This document shows, piece by piece, positions 8,421-17,725 of a DNA stretch of 40,219 bases. The position numbers and the translations under genes were made by a program. The notes beneath the pieces are model-generated. The model was given only the letters and a program-made list of their open reading frames with translations, made no database searches and was not told the DNA's origin. The stretch is from positions 1 to 40,219 of the forward strand of contig CACMMU010000009.1 in assembly GCA_902614835.1 (NCBI GenBank), read 5' to 3'. Within the stretch, counting starts at the first letter, position 1; each line of letters opens with the position of its first letter. Source of the stretch: an uncultured Pelagibacteraceae bacterium (GTDB lineage Bacteria; Pseudomonadota; Alphaproteobacteria; Pelagibacterales; Pelagibacteraceae).

Positions 8421-9305
8421 TTAATTTTCTTGATTTTCCAACCATGTAGACCCTGCGCCCTTTGCAAGTTCCCTAATTCTATTTATATAGCCGGTTCTTT
8501 CTGCAACTGATATTACCCCTCTTGAATCTAACAAGTTAAATATATGGCTAGCCTTTAGACACTGATCGTAGGCTGGAAGCGGCAGTTTTTTTTCCAACAA
8601 AGATTTGCTCTCATTTTCTGCAATTTCAAAATTTTTTAATAAAGAATCCGTATTTGCATGATCAAAATTATAAGCTGAAAATTCTTTTTCTGACTCAAGA
8701 AATACATCTCCATATTTTACACCATCACTATTCCAGTCTATATCGAATACACTTTTTTTTCCTTGAACAAACATGCAGATCCTTTCTAAACCATATGTAA
8801 GTTCTACAGATACAGGCTTACAATCTATCCCTGTCATTTTTTGAAAATATGTGAATTGAGTTATTTCCATACCATCGCACCAAACTTCCCACCCTAATCC
8901 TGCGGCGCCCAAAGTAGGACTCTCCCAATCGTCTTCGACAAATCGAATATCATGATCTTTTGACTGAATGCCTATTGCGGCTAAACTTTTAAGATATACT
9001 TGTTTAATATTTTCTGGAGAAGGTTTTATAATAACTTGGTATTGATAATAATGTTGTAAACGATTTGGATTCTTTCCATATCTTCCATCAGTTGGTCTTC
9101 TAGAAGGTTGAACGTATGCAGCCTTCCATGGCTTAGGTCCTAAAGACCTCAGTGTGGTTGCGGGGTGAAAGGTTCCTGCGCCCACTTCAATATCGTAAGG
9201 TTGTAAAATAACACAACCATATTTTCCCCAAAATTTTTGAAGATTAAAGATTAAATCTTGAAAAGTTAATAACGATTTTTTTTTATTTTTTAATTTTGTT
9301 GGCAT
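8421..9305 (-). CDS. glyQ: Glycyl-tRNA synthetase alpha subunit
   Basis: GlyQ is the catalytic subunit that forms glycyl-adenylate and charges tRNA-Gly together with GlyS. The 294 residues include the highly conserved [71 protein letters not shown] and [17 protein letters not shown]. It lies directly between the S49 peptidase gene (next base upstream) and glyS (next base downstream). This places all of them on one message read from the divergent promoter region near 10119-10246. Confidence 0.98.
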   Translation of the reverse strand: MPTKLKNKKKSLLTFQDLIFNLQKFWGKYGCVILQPYDIEVGAGTFHPATTLRSLGPKPWKAAYVQPSRRPTDGRYGKNPNRLQHYYQYQVIIKPSPENIKQVYLKSLAAIGIQSKDHDIRFVEDDWESPTLGAAGLGWEVWCDGMEITQFTYFQKMTGIDCKPVSVELTYGLERICMFVQGKKSVFDIDWNSDGVKYGDVFLESEKEFSAYNFDHANTDSLLKNFEIAENESKSLLEKKLPLPAYDQCLKASHIFNLLDSRGVISVAERTGYINRIRELAKGAGSTWLENQEN

Positions 9306-10118
9306 TTATAAACCAAATTTTTGCCACAGTGCTCTTTCTTCAACAGCTTCGATAATATTATCAATCTGACCATCTAATGATGCGGATAATTTTCTTGCTA
9401 TAAATCCTTTTGGTTTTTCTAGTTTTTTAATCTCGATATTTTCTCCAAATTTTTCTCTTAAAATTTGTTCAGCATTTCCAATACCATCTATTAATCCAAG
9501 TTTTAAAGAAGCTGATCCAGACCAGAACTCCCCTGTAAAAATATTATTTTTTTCAGGTTCTTTTAATTTTGAACCTCTGCTCTTTTTTACAAGATTGATA
9601 AAATCTGAATGTAACTCTAATTGTAATTTTTTTATTCTTTGGATATCTTCATCTTTTTCTTCTTTAAAAGGATCTAGTGTACTTTTGTTCTTGCCTGCAG
9701 TATAAACTCTTCTTTGAATTCCAATTTTTTTAATTGCATCTTGAAAGCCAAAAGATGCCGATATAACACCGATCGAACCAACTATTGAACTTGAATTTGC
9801 ATAAATTTCATCTCCTGCACAAGCAATTAAATAACCGCCAGATGCAGCGACATCCTCGGCAAAAACTATTACTTTTTTTTTATTTTTACTCGCTAACTGC
9901 CTAATATAATCATGTATAAGATGTGATTGAACCGGCGAACCTCCTGGTGAATTTATTGAAATTGCTATGTTCTTTGCTTTCTTGAAAGAGAATGCTTTTT
10001 TTATAATTTCTTGTTGTCCGGAAAAATCTATTCCTTGTCGAAATCTTCCCGCAGAACCAATAACACCCGACAATCTTATGTGAGGAATAATGGTTTTTTT
10101 TTTAAAAAAAGAAAACAT
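9306..10118 (-). CDS. S49 family serine peptidase (SppA/SohB-like), short form
   Basis: The family uses a Ser-Lys dyad to degrade signal-peptide remnants or membrane-protein fragments. In this 270-residue protein the nucleophile is S93 in EDVAASGGYLIACAGD, and the general base is probably K145 in AGKNKSTLDPF; the 52-residue spacing matches the SppA pattern. ISINSPGGSP (about 53-62) and SSIVGSIGVI are also typical. Unlike SohB and the long SppA, it has no obvious N-terminal membrane helix or signal peptide (it starts MFSFFKKKTIIPHIRLSG). It may therefore be cytoplasmic or peripheral. It heads the glyQ-glyS-ppdK operon with no gap to glyQ. The family assignment is firm, but the choice between SppA and SohB is not. 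Confidence 0.9.
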   Translation of the reverse strand: MFSFFKKKTIIPHIRLSGVIGSAGRFRQGIDFSGQQEIIKKAFSFKKAKNIAISINSPGGSPVQSHLIHDYIRQLASKNKKKVIVFAEDVAASGGYLIACAGDEIYANSSSIVGSIGVISASFGFQDAIKKIGIQRRVYTAGKNKSTLDPFKEEKDEDIQRIKKLQLELHSDFINLVKKSRGSKLKEPEKNNIFTGEFWSGSASLKLGLIDGIGNAEQILREKFGENIEIKKLEKPKGFIARKLSASLDGQIDNIIEAVEERALWQKFGL

Positions 10119-10246
10119 ATGATTAATATCAATTCTTATATCAGCACTTATAATTAATTAAATTATAAATTACGCTACTCTAAGTTGAAATTGAAGTGCG
10201 TCACAGATGTATAAAATAATAAATTTTTAAAGTATATAATGAATTT
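10119..10246. promoter_or_regulatory. Divergent promoter region between the S49 peptidase operon and the polyprenyl synthase gene
   Basis: This 128-base AT-rich gap must hold promoters in both directions. On the plus strand a perfect TATAAT (10235-10240) lies exactly 6 bases before the ATG at 10247. Transcription would then begin at or next to the start codon, and no Shine-Dalgarno sequence is visible. No convincing -35 box is seen at the standard spacing. On the minus strand several TATAA-like stretches exist, but none is decisive. Confidence 0.5.
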
Positions 10247-11260
10247 ATGGGATCAGTAATACCGCTTAAAAAATCTGCAAATTCAGCATACTTAGATTTA
10301 AAGAATCTTTTAGACGGAAAACTTGAATCTGTTGAAAAACTTATTGATTTAAAACTTCAAAGCCAGGTCGATTTGATAAAAAAAATGAGCGACTACCATT
10401 TAAATTCTGGTGGAAAAAGAATTAGGGCTTTATTGACTATGGGTGCTGCAAAACTCGGAGGATATTCAGGAGGAAAAAGAGATATAAATTTAGCTGCTTG
10501 CGTAGAGCTTATTCATAGCGCAACACTACTCCATGACGATGTAATAGATGAAAGCAAAGTCAGAAGAGGAAATAAAACTACGAACACCATTTGGGGAAAT
10601 CAGTCTTCAATTTTAGTTGGTGACTATCTCCTGAGCAGATGCTTTGAAATGATGGTAGAAGATGGAAGTTTGGAAATATTAAAACTTTTGTCATCTACTT
10701 CATCTAAAATAGCTCAAGGAGAAGTTATGCAGCTTCAGCATAAGGGTGAGGCGGATCTTTTAGAAGAAAATTATATAAAAATAATAGGATTAAAAACAGC
10801 GGCACTGTTTGCTGCTGCGACGAGGGTGGGTTCATGTATATCTAATTTAGATCAAAAAAAGAAAGATGCATTAGAATCGTACGGCAAGAACTTAGGTTTA
10901 GCATTTCAGATAGCTGACGATGCTTTAGATTATTTTTCAAAAGAAAAAATATTTGGAAAAGAGATAGGAAAAGATTTCTTTGAGGGAAAAGTTACTTTAC
11001 CCATAATCATTGTATTCCAAAAAGCAAACTCTATAGAGAGAACATTTTTAACAAATATCTTTAAAAAAGAAGATAGAAATAAAAATGACTTTGAAGATGC
11101 CTTAAAGCTTATAAAAAAATATAAGGCCCTCGATGCTACTTTTAAAAGAGCTGAATACTTTGTGAGTGTATCTTATGATGCATTAGGAATATTTGAAAAT
11201 TCTATGGAAAAAAGAGTTTTACAAAACCTTACTGGTTTCAGTTTAAATAGATCTTATTAA
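10247..11260 (+). CDS. ispB: All-trans polyprenyl diphosphate synthase (octaprenyl/decaprenyl type)
   Basis: The enzyme extends farnesyl diphosphate with isopentenyl units to make the ubiquinone side chain. The 337-residue length fits long-chain prenyltransferases. The first aspartate-rich motif is LLHDDVIDESKVRRG (D97, D98, D101) and the second is FQIADDALDYF (D224, D225, D228). GGKRIRALL near residue 55 binds substrate. It belongs with the shorter FPP synthase and dxs a few kb away, which together supply and elongate isoprenoids. The ATG was chosen because a TATAAT lies 6 bases upstream; the message may be leaderless. The 3' end overlaps convergent pdxH by 4 bases. Chain length cannot be read from the sequence, so ispB is the ortholog-style name. 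Confidence 0.9.
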   Translation: MGSVIPLKKSANSAYLDLKNLLDGKLESVEKLIDLKLQSQVDLIKKMSDYHLNSGGKRIRALLTMGAAKLGGYSGGKRDINLAACVELIHSATLLHDDVIDESKVRRGNKTTNTIWGNQSSILVGDYLLSRCFEMMVEDGSLEILKLLSSTSSKIAQGEVMQLQHKGEADLLEENYIKIIGLKTAALFAAATRVGSCISNLDQKKKDALESYGKNLGLAFQIADDALDYFSKEKIFGKEIGKDFFEGKVTLPIIIVFQKANSIERTFLTNIFKKEDRNKNDFEDALKLIKKYKALDATFKRAEYFVSVSYDALGIFENSMEKRVLQNLTGFSLNRSY

Positions 11261-11889
11261 GGATAAAGCATTTCTTTAATCCATTTTCCATTTTCTTTTT
11301 TGTAAATTAATCTTTGATGAGATCTGTTATCAAGTTCTAACCAAAATTCAATTTCGTTTGGTAAAACTCTCCAGCCAGACCAGTGAGGAGGTCTTGGAAC
11401 ATCTTTTTCCTTTGGAAATTTTTTTTGATACTCTTTAATTTTATTTAAAAATTCATCTCTATTTTTCATTTGCTTTGATTGGGAAGAAGCCCAAGCAGAT
11501 ATTTTGCTGCCATATTTTCTTGAACTAAAATATTTGTCTGCCTCTTCATTTTCTACGACAGAGACTTTTCCAGTAACTCTTACTTGTCTTCTTAAACTTT
11601 TCCAGTGAAAGCACATTGAGGCGTTAGGGTTACTTTTAAGATCACTTCCCTTTTTGCTATTAAAATTTGTATAAAAAACAAAACCTTTATCACTCAGACC
11701 TTTTAACAAAACCATTCTGACACTTGGAATACCCTCTTTGCTTGAAGTTGCTACTGATAGGGCATTTGGATCGTTGATTTCACTTTTTTCTGCAACAGCA
11801 AACCATTTTTTAAATAAATCAACGGGATTTGCTTCATCTTCAAAACAATTATCCAGTCCTAGCGAATTTTGGCCACTTTTTTGATTCAT
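11257..11889 (-). CDS. pdxH: Pyridoxamine 5'-phosphate oxidase
   Basis: PdxH is an FMN enzyme that oxidises pyridoxine or pyridoxamine phosphate to pyridoxal phosphate. The 210-residue protein shows RMVLLKGLSDKGFVFYTN (FMN binding), KKGSDLKSNPNASMCFHWK, RQVRVTGKV, SSRKYGSKISAWASSQS, PPHWSGWRV and a C-terminal FWLELDNRSHQRLIY followed by W and LYP. In the usual consensus the late motif reads FWQGRxxRLHDR, so this copy diverges there but keeps NRSHQR. It is a monocistronic gene, divergent from aroC with only 34 bases between starts and overlapping ispB by 4 bases at the 3' end. Confidence 0.93.
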   Translation of the reverse strand: MNQKSGQNSLGLDNCFEDEANPVDLFKKWFAVAEKSEINDPNALSVATSSKEGIPSVRMVLLKGLSDKGFVFYTNFNSKKGSDLKSNPNASMCFHWKSLRRQVRVTGKVSVVENEEADKYFSSRKYGSKISAWASSQSKQMKNRDEFLNKIKEYQKKFPKEKDVPRPPHWSGWRVLPNEIEFWLELDNRSHQRLIYKKENGKWIKEMLYP

Positions 11890-11923
11890 AATTTATATAA
11901 AATAATTTATACATTAATTATCG
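11890..11923. promoter_or_regulatory. 34-base divergent pdxH/aroC start region
   Basis: The two start codons are 34 bases apart. On the plus strand TATACA (11908-11913) lies 10 bases before the aroC ATG. On the minus strand TATATAAATT runs almost into the pdxH ATG. Both would leave leaders of only a few bases, and any -35 element would lie inside the opposite gene. Chance matches are common in such AT-rich DNA, so this is only a candidate. Confidence 0.35.
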
Positions 11924-13006
11924 ATGTCTTTTAATACTTTTGGAAAAATATTTAGATTTACCACATGGGGTGAGTCACATGGCCCTGCTATTGGCTGTAT
12001 TGTGGACGGTTGCCCCCCAAATATAGCTTTGTCTGAAAAAGACATACAAAAAGACATGGATCGTAGAAGACCAGGCAATTCTAAATTTGTATCGCAAAGA
12101 AAAGAGTCTGATAAAATAGAAATTTTATCTGGTGTTTTTAATGGAAAAACCACTGGGACTCCAATTGCTATTTTAATTCGCAATGAAGATAAAAGATCTA
12201 GAGACTATGAGTCTATAAAAAATAAGTTTAGACCAGGTCATGCAGATTTTACGTATTTTAAAAAATATGGAATAAGGGATTATAGAGGTGGGGGAAGACA
12301 ATCAGCAAGAGAAACAGCCTCGAGAGTCGCGGCTGGTGGGATTGCTAAAGCAGTTTTAAAAAATTTACTAGGAAAGAAATTTAATATAATAGGTGGGGTT
12401 ACTCAATTGGGCCTAATGTCTTGTGATAGAAATAATTGGGACAATAGAGAAATAAGAAAAAATCCATTTTTCTGCCCAGATAAAAAATCTGTAAAACTTT
12501 GGGAAAAATATCTTACAGCAGTAAGAAAGTCAGGTTCATCCTGTGGAGCAATCATTGAGTTAAGAGCTAATGGTATTCCTGCAGGACTTGGGTCTCCAAT
12601 TTATTCAAAGTTAGACTCTGATATAGCTGGGGGATTAATGAGCATAAATGCGGTTAAAGGTGTAAATATAGGATCTGGCATGAGTTCAGCTTATTTATCC
12701 GGAGAAGAAAATTCAGATGAAATTCGGTCTGGCTCTGGAAAAATAAAATTTAAAAGTAATAATGCTGGAGGTATACTAGGAGGTATTTCTTCAGGGCAAG
12801 AAATTATTGCGTCTTTTGCTGTCAAACCCACTTCTTCTATATTGAATAGTAGAGAAACGATAGACAAGAAGGGTAAAAATACAAAGATCTCAGTCAGAGG
12901 CCGTCACGATCCATGTGTTGGTATAAGGGCAGTTCCCATAGGAGAGGCGATGCTTTCATGTATATTGCTTGATCACTTTCTTATGAACAGAGCACAATGT
13001 GGTTAG
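11924..13006 (+). CDS. aroC: Chorismate synthase
   Basis: AroC catalyses the last shikimate-pathway step, EPSP to chorismate, using reduced FMN. The 360-residue protein has all three family signatures: [20 protein letters not shown] (about 14-33, with H19), the [20 protein letters not shown] stretch, and the C-terminal [19 protein letters not shown] containing the second catalytic histidine. RRPG and RPGHADFTY are also present. It is a single gene flanked by divergent pdxH and convergent dxs, with its last 4 bases overlapping dxs. No other aro gene is in the window. Confidence 0.98.
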   Translation: MSFNTFGKIFRFTTWGESHGPAIGCIVDGCPPNIALSEKDIQKDMDRRRPGNSKFVSQRKESDKIEILSGVFNGKTTGTPIAILIRNEDKRSRDYESIKNKFRPGHADFTYFKKYGIRDYRGGGRQSARETASRVAAGGIAKAVLKNLLGKKFNIIGGVTQLGLMSCDRNNWDNREIRKNPFFCPDKKSVKLWEKYLTAVRKSGSSCGAIIELRANGIPAGLGSPIYSKLDSDIAGGLMSINAVKGVNIGSGMSSAYLSGEENSDEIRSGSGKIKFKSNNAGGILGGISSGQEIIASFAVKPTSSILNSRETIDKKGKNTKISVRGRHDPCVGIRAVPIGEAMLSCILLDHFLMNRAQCG

Positions 13007-14919
13007 GAGAGATTTTTATTTTTCGCAATAACAACATTAGAATTTAAAACGTTTTCTACTTTCTGAACAATGCTCTCATAATCTAACCCGGCAGTTTTGT
13101 ACATATTTTCCGGAGAATCTTGATCTAAAAATTTGTCAGGCAAAATCATCGATCTAAATTTTAAACCTTTGTCAAAAAATTCTCGATCCGACAATAATTT
13201 TGTAACATGAGATCCGAATCCTCCTATGGATCCCTCCTCTATTGTTATGACTGCCTCATGATTTGATGCAAGTTCAATTATAAATTTTTCATCTAAAGGC
13301 TTAGCAAATCTTGCATCAAAAATACTAGTTGAGATACCTTTTTTTTTAAGAATTTCAGAAGCTTTTTTGCACTCATTCATTCTTGCACCAAAATTTAAAA
13401 TGGCAACGTGTTTACCAGTTGAAATTAATCTTCCTTTTCCTATCTCAAGAACCTCTCTAATATTCGGCAATTCAATTCCTGTTCCTGTTCCTCTTGGATA
13501 TCTAAATGCTGATGGTTTATCGTTTATTTTCACAGAGGTATTTATCATTCGCACTAATTCTGCTTCGTCACTAGCAGCCATAACTATAAAATTTGGTAAT
13601 GTTGAAAGATAAGTTATATCAAAGGATCCTGCATGAGTAGCTCCATCTGAGCCAACTAATCCAGCTCTATCAATTGCAAATCTAACGGGTAAGGATTGAA
13701 TTGCAACATCATGGACTACTTGATCATATGCTCTTTGTAAGAAAGTGGAATAAATCGCAGCAAATGGTTTAAATCCCTCTGTTGCTAAACCTGCTGCAAA
13801 TGTTACACCGTGCTGCTCTGCAATTCCTACATCGAACATTCTTTCAGGAAATTTTTTTTCAAATAAATCTAAACCAGTACCGGAAGGCATGGCGCCAGTA
13901 ATTGCTACAATTTTTGTATCATTTTCGGCATGTTTTATTAAAGTGTTTGCAAAAACTTTTGTATATGAAGGAGCTTTTGATTGTCCCTTTGACTGAACAC
14001 CTGTTAACACATTAAATTTAGACACTCCATGATATTTATCTCCAGAATCCTCTGCTGGTTTATAACCTTTTCCTTTTTTTGTTACAGCGTGGATTAAAAT
14101 TGGCCCTTCATGTTTAGAGTTTTTTACATTTTCTAAAATAGTGACGAGATTATTAACGTCATGACCATCTATTGGTCCAATATAATAGAATCCAAGTTGA
14201 TTAAAAAGTGTTCCTCCAGTAACAAAACTTCTCAACATATCTTCGGCTTTACCTGCGCTTTTTGAGAATCTTTTTGAAAATGATGATAGAATTAATTTAA
14301 TTGTTTCCCTTAAACTAAAATAAATTTTTCCTGACAAGAGCCTTGCTAAGTACTTGCTCATGGCTCCAACGGGTCTAGCAATTGACATATCATTGTCATT
14401 TAAAATAACAATTAATTTAGATTTCATTGCTCCAGCATTATTCATTGCCTCATAGGCCATACCTGCACTCATAGCTCCATCCCCTATTACAGCTACAACA
14501 TTATTTTTATCATTTGATAATCTTTTGGCTGTTGCCATACCAAGAGTTGAGGAAATTGAAGTTGAGCTGTGAGCTGCTCCAAATGGATCGTACTCGCTTT
14601 CTGCTCTTTTAGTAAAACCTGAAAGACCTCCCCCTTTACGCAAAGTTCTAATCTTGTCTTTTCTTCCAGTTATTATTTTATGAGGGTAACATTGATGACC
14701 AACATCCCAAACCAATTTGTCTTGAGGAGTATTAAAAACGTAATGTAAAGCAACAGTTAATTCCACGACACCAAGACCAGCACCAAGGTGTCCTCCTGTT
14801 TCGGAAACCACATCAATTAATTCAGTTCGCAATTCTTTTGCTACTTGCTCTAACTGGCTTTTTTTAAGTAACCTAAGGTCTGAAGGATAATTAATCTTGT
14901 CTAACAGTTTTTTGCTCAT
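13003..14919 (-). CDS. dxs: 1-deoxy-D-xylulose-5-phosphate synthase
   Basis: Dxs joins pyruvate and glyceraldehyde 3-phosphate in a thiamine-dependent reaction, the first and controlling step of the MEP isoprenoid pathway. The 638-residue protein shows [16 protein letters not shown], the thiamine motif [45 protein letters not shown] with the proton-relay glutamate, and [17 protein letters not shown]. It is the last gene of the canonical proteobacterial order xseB-ispA-dxs. Its ATG overlaps the ispA stop by one base (TAATG), indicating coupled translation, and its 3' end overlaps aroC by 4 bases. Confidence 0.98.
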   Translation of the reverse strand: MSKKLLDKINYPSDLRLLKKSQLEQVAKELRTELIDVVSETGGHLGAGLGVVELTVALHYVFNTPQDKLVWDVGHQCYPHKIITGRKDKIRTLRKGGGLSGFTKRAESEYDPFGAAHSSTSISSTLGMATAKRLSNDKNNVVAVIGDGAMSAGMAYEAMNNAGAMKSKLIVILNDNDMSIARPVGAMSKYLARLLSGKIYFSLRETIKLILSSFSKRFSKSAGKAEDMLRSFVTGGTLFNQLGFYYIGPIDGHDVNNLVTILENVKNSKHEGPILIHAVTKKGKGYKPAEDSGDKYHGVSKFNVLTGVQSKGQSKAPSYTKVFANTLIKHAENDTKIVAITGAMPSGTGLDLFEKKFPERMFDVGIAEQHGVTFAAGLATEGFKPFAAIYSTFLQRAYDQVVHDVAIQSLPVRFAIDRAGLVGSDGATHAGSFDITYLSTLPNFIVMAASDEAELVRMINTSVKINDKPSAFRYPRGTGTGIELPNIREVLEIGKGRLISTGKHVAILNFGARMNECKKASEILKKKGISTSIFDARFAKPLDEKFIIELASNHEAVITIEEGSIGGFGSHVTKLLSDREFFDKGLKFRSMILPDKFLDQDSPENMYKTAGLDYESIVQKVENVLNSNVVIAKNKNLS

Positions 14920-15791
14920 TAATAACTTCTATCTAATATAAAATTTAAAGTCCTTACGAGTTTATTGGACCTGATTCCATATTTTTTTAATTTACCTATT
15001 ATCATTTTTTTTCTCCTCAAAGCAAATTCTAATGTTTTTTTATACCCTAAAAATTTGATAAGTGTTGATTTGCCCTTTTTTTTGTCTTTCTTAACTGGTT
15101 TTCCAACATTTTTTTTGTCACCCTTTATATCCAAAAGATCATCTGCAATTTGAAACAAAAGCCCAAGTTCTTCACCAATTATACTCATTTCTCTAATTGT
15201 TTGTTTTTTTGCACCAGCAATAATTGCGGGAGCCAAGCAACAAAATTGAAATAATTTTCCTGTTTTTTTCTTTTGCATATTCACAACCTTGGAAATTCCT
15301 ACTTTTTTCTTCTCATAATTTAAATCTAGAAATTGTCCTCCTGCAATCCCTGAGTGTCCAGCGCATTCCGCTAATTTTTTTGAAAGGAATATTTTTGTAT
15401 TAGGTTTAATTTTATATTTTGAATCTGTAATAATTTCAAATGCAAGTGTAAGCAGAGAATTACCTGCAAGTATAGCTGTTGATTCTCCAAACTTAATATG
15501 AGTCGCTGCTTTTCCTCTTCTTAGGCTGTCATTGTCCATACAGGGTAAATCGTCATGTATTAAGGAATAGGAATGAATACATTCTACAGCTGCACAAATA
15601 TTAATTACTTTACTTCTTTTTAATTTAAAAATTTTAGCTGCATCTAAAATAATTGTAGATCTAATTTTTTTTCCACCAGTTAAAGTTCCGTATTTCATTG
15701 GCACTAAGAGTCCCGAGTGTTTCTGGTTCCTTAAATATTTTTTTAAAAATATATCAATTGCCCTAGCATTTTTTTTAATATCTTTTGACAT
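14919..15791 (-). CDS. ispA: Short-chain polyprenyl (farnesyl/geranylgeranyl) diphosphate synthase
   Basis: The enzyme condenses isopentenyl and dimethylallyl diphosphates to FPP, feeding the long-chain synthase at 10247. The 290-residue protein has the bacterial-type first aspartate motif with two extra residues, [17 protein letters not shown] (D80, D81, D86), and the second motif [22 protein letters not shown] near residue 39 binds substrate. It lies between xseB (15-base gap) and dxs (1-base overlap) in the classic order. The product length is assumed to be C15 from the ortholog position. Confidence 0.93.
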   Translation of the reverse strand: MSKDIKKNARAIDIFLKKYLRNQKHSGLLVPMKYGTLTGGKKIRSTIILDAAKIFKLKRSKVINICAAVECIHSYSLIHDDLPCMDNDSLRRGKAATHIKFGESTAILAGNSLLTLAFEIITDSKYKIKPNTKIFLSKKLAECAGHSGIAGGQFLDLNYEKKKVGISKVVNMQKKKTGKLFQFCCLAPAIIAGAKKQTIREMSIIGEELGLLFQIADDLLDIKGDKKNVGKPVKKDKKKGKSTLIKFLGYKKTLEFALRRKKMIIGKLKKYGIRSNKLVRTLNFILDRSY

Positions 15792-15806
15792 TTCAAGTAT
15801 CTAAAA

Positions 15807-16022
15807 TTACTTCTTCTTTCCTGTAAAGCGGATCTTTTTTATTCTTTCTTTAAAAAGACCATCAACATAGTTATTAAGGTTAAGTAACCTTTGATAGTCA
15901 TTTTTTGAAGCCGATAGGTCTGTATCTTTCTTTTCTAATCTTTCAAGAATATCCAATATTTCTGATTTTGCTTCGTTTATTGATTTACTTTTAATATCAG
16001 GTGGAATATTTTTCGTTTTCAT
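15807..16022 (-). CDS. xseB: Exodeoxyribonuclease VII small subunit, divergent
   Basis: XseB assembles with XseA into a nuclease that degrades single-stranded DNA. This 71-residue protein is helical and charged, with SINEAKSEILDILERLEKKD matching the family's FEEAL-x-ELE-x-I-x-x-LE pattern. The second half is divergent: the usual Y-x-x-G-x-x-L-x-x-C is replaced by YQRLLNLNNYVDGLFKERI. The assignment rests mainly on size, the N-terminal pattern and the conserved xseB-ispA-dxs order. It starts 21 bases from the divergent tsaC gene. XseA is not in the window. Confidence 0.75.
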   Translation of the reverse strand: MKTKNIPPDIKSKSINEAKSEILDILERLEKKDTDLSASKNDYQRLLNLNNYVDGLFKERIKKIRFTGKKK

Positions 16023-16043
16023 AAAAATTATAATAATCGTAAA
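16023..16043 (+). promoter_or_regulatory. Candidate -10 box for the Sua5/TsaC gene
   Basis: TATAAT at 16029-16034 lies 9 bases before the ATG at 16044, inside the 21-base gap to divergent xseB. It would give a leader of only about 3 bases. No Shine-Dalgarno sequence is seen and the -35 position is not convincing. Confidence 0.35.
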
Positions 16044-16988
16044 ATGAAAAATATCTATAAAAATTCACCTAAAAATTTAAATAAAGCCAAAAAACTTTTA
16101 AGAAAAAACAATATAATTGTGGTACCAACAGAGACTGTTTATGGTTTAGCGGGCAATGCCTATTCTAATTCATCAATAAAAAAAATTTATAAACTCAAAA
16201 AAAGACCGAAAATAAACCCTTTAATAATCCATTATAGCAATATCGAGTCATTAAAAAAAGATGCACATATTGATGAAAAATTTATTAAACTTTATAAAAA
16301 ATTTTCCCCTGGCCCATTGACTTATATTTTAAGAAAGAGAAAAAATTCAAAAATTTCACCACTGGCTAATGCTAATTTAAAAACTATTGCCGTTAGATTT
16401 CCAAAGAATAAAATTATTCGAACCTTATTAAAAAAATTAAAATTTCCTTTAGCCATACCAAGTGCAAATATATCTTCTGCTATAAGCCCAGTTAGTTGTA
16501 ATGATGTTTTAGATGAATTTGGTAAAAAAATAAAATTTGTTTTAGATGGAGGCAGTGCTAAAATTGGACTAGAGTCTACAGTAATAAACCTATATGGCAA
16601 AACTCAGATACTTAGACCAGGTTTAATAACTAAAAATCAAATTAGTCAAGTTTTGAATAAGAAAATAAAAATTCAAAAAAAAACTGACAAAATAATATCG
16701 CCAGGCCTACTAAAAAGACATTATTCTCCAGGTATACCAGTTAAACTTAATTGCAAAACAAAGGAAGATAAAGCCGCATTCATAGTCTTTGGAAAAAAGT
16801 ATAAAAACAATAATAAAGATATATTTAATTTAAGTAAAAGTGGAGATTTAGAGGAAGCTGCAAGAAAATTATATAAAACTTTTAGGAAAATTAAGAACTT
16901 AGGTTTCAAGACAATAAATGTAGTTAAAATTCCGAATAAAAAAATTGGAATAGCTATTAATGACAGGTTAAGAAAAGCAGCAAATTAA
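16044..16988 (+). CDS. tsaC: Threonylcarbamoyl-AMP synthase (Sua5-type, long form)
   Basis: The enzyme makes threonylcarbamoyl-AMP from threonine, bicarbonate and ATP for the t6A modification at position 37 of ANN-decoding tRNAs. The YrdC-like domain fills about residues 10-200: VVPTETVYGLAGNA, YKLKKRPKINPLIIH, FSPGPLTYIL, AVRFPKN, LAIPSANISSAISPVS, LDGGSAKIGLESTVI and ILRPGLIT. At 314 residues it is longer than TsaC and carries a C-terminal Sua5 domain after the linker SPGLLKRHYSPGIPV. It is therefore structurally Sua5; tsaC is used as the bacterial symbol. The ABC transporter ATPase gene begins 2 bases after its stop, so the genes may share a message although functionally unrelated. Confidence 0.93.
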   Translation: MKNIYKNSPKNLNKAKKLLRKNNIIVVPTETVYGLAGNAYSNSSIKKIYKLKKRPKINPLIIHYSNIESLKKDAHIDEKFIKLYKKFSPGPLTYILRKRKNSKISPLANANLKTIAVRFPKNKIIRTLLKKLKFPLAIPSANISSAISPVSCNDVLDEFGKKIKFVLDGGSAKIGLESTVINLYGKTQILRPGLITKNQISQVLNKKIKIQKKTDKIISPGLLKRHYSPGIPVKLNCKTKEDKAAFIVFGKKYKNNNKDIFNLSKSGDLEEAARKLYKTFRKIKNLGFKTINVVKIPNKKIGIAINDRLRKAAN

Positions 16989-16990
16989 AA

Positions 16991-17725
16991 ATGTTTATAC
17001 AAATTAAAAATCTTTCAAAAAAATATAAAGATACACTTGCTGTAAATAATATTAATTTTTCTATTGAAAAAAATAAAACTTTGGGACTTCTTGGTCCAAA
17101 TGGTTGTGGCAAAACTACTTCGATAGGAATGATGTTGGGTTTAATAAAACCAACCAGCGGTGAAATACTTATAGATAATAAAAATATCGAAACTTTTAAA
17201 AGGGATGAAATATTAAATCGAATAAATTTTGCCTCTCCATATATTGAATTACCCAAAAAATTAACTGTTAGACAAAATCTCGAAGTATATGGAAGACTTT
17301 ACGGTATAAAAGATTTGAAAAGTAGAATAAATGAAATATCAGAAGATTTAGATATCAAAAGTTTTTTTAATAGAAAAACAGGAGAGCTTTCTTCGGGACA
17401 AAAGAATAGAGTTTCCCTGGCAAAATCATTGATTAATAAACCGGAAATTTTATTTTTAGACGAACCTACTGCTAGTCTAGATCCCGATATTGGTGATTTT
17501 GTTCGAACTTACATCCAAAGATATAGAGCAAAAAATCAAGTTACAGTTCTACTTGCCTCTCACAATATGAGCGAAGTCGAAAGGTTGTGTGACAGTATAA
17601 TAATGATGAAAAATGGAGAAATTATCGACAGAGGTACTTGCGAAGAAATTATTAAAAAACATGGAAGAAATAATCTTGAAGAAACTTTTCTTAAATTAGC
17701 TAGGGGTAAAAATGAATCTAGGTAA
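16991..17725 (+). CDS. ABC transporter ATP-binding protein (ABC-2 exporter type)
   Basis: A 244-residue ATPase that powers the membrane partner encoded next. Walker A is GPNGCGKTT (35-43), the ABC signature is LSSGQKNRVSLAKS (133-146), Walker B is ILFLDEPTASLDP (D157, E158), and the switch histidine is in LASHNMSEVERL. The fold and pairing resemble the NodI/DrrA/CcmA-type export subfamily. The substrate cannot be read from the sequence. The downstream oxygenase and glycosyltransferase make an exported glycan or modified small molecule possible, but this is inference. It starts 2 bases after the Sua5 gene and overlaps the permease by 14 bases. Confidence 0.93.
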   Translation: MFIQIKNLSKKYKDTLAVNNINFSIEKNKTLGLLGPNGCGKTTSIGMMLGLIKPTSGEILIDNKNIETFKRDEILNRINFASPYIELPKKLTVRQNLEVYGRLYGIKDLKSRINEISEDLDIKSFFNRKTGELSSGQKNRVSLAKSLINKPEILFLDEPTASLDPDIGDFVRTYIQRYRAKNQVTVLLASHNMSEVERLCDSIIMMKNGEIIDRGTCEEIIKKHGRNNLEETFLKLARGKNESR

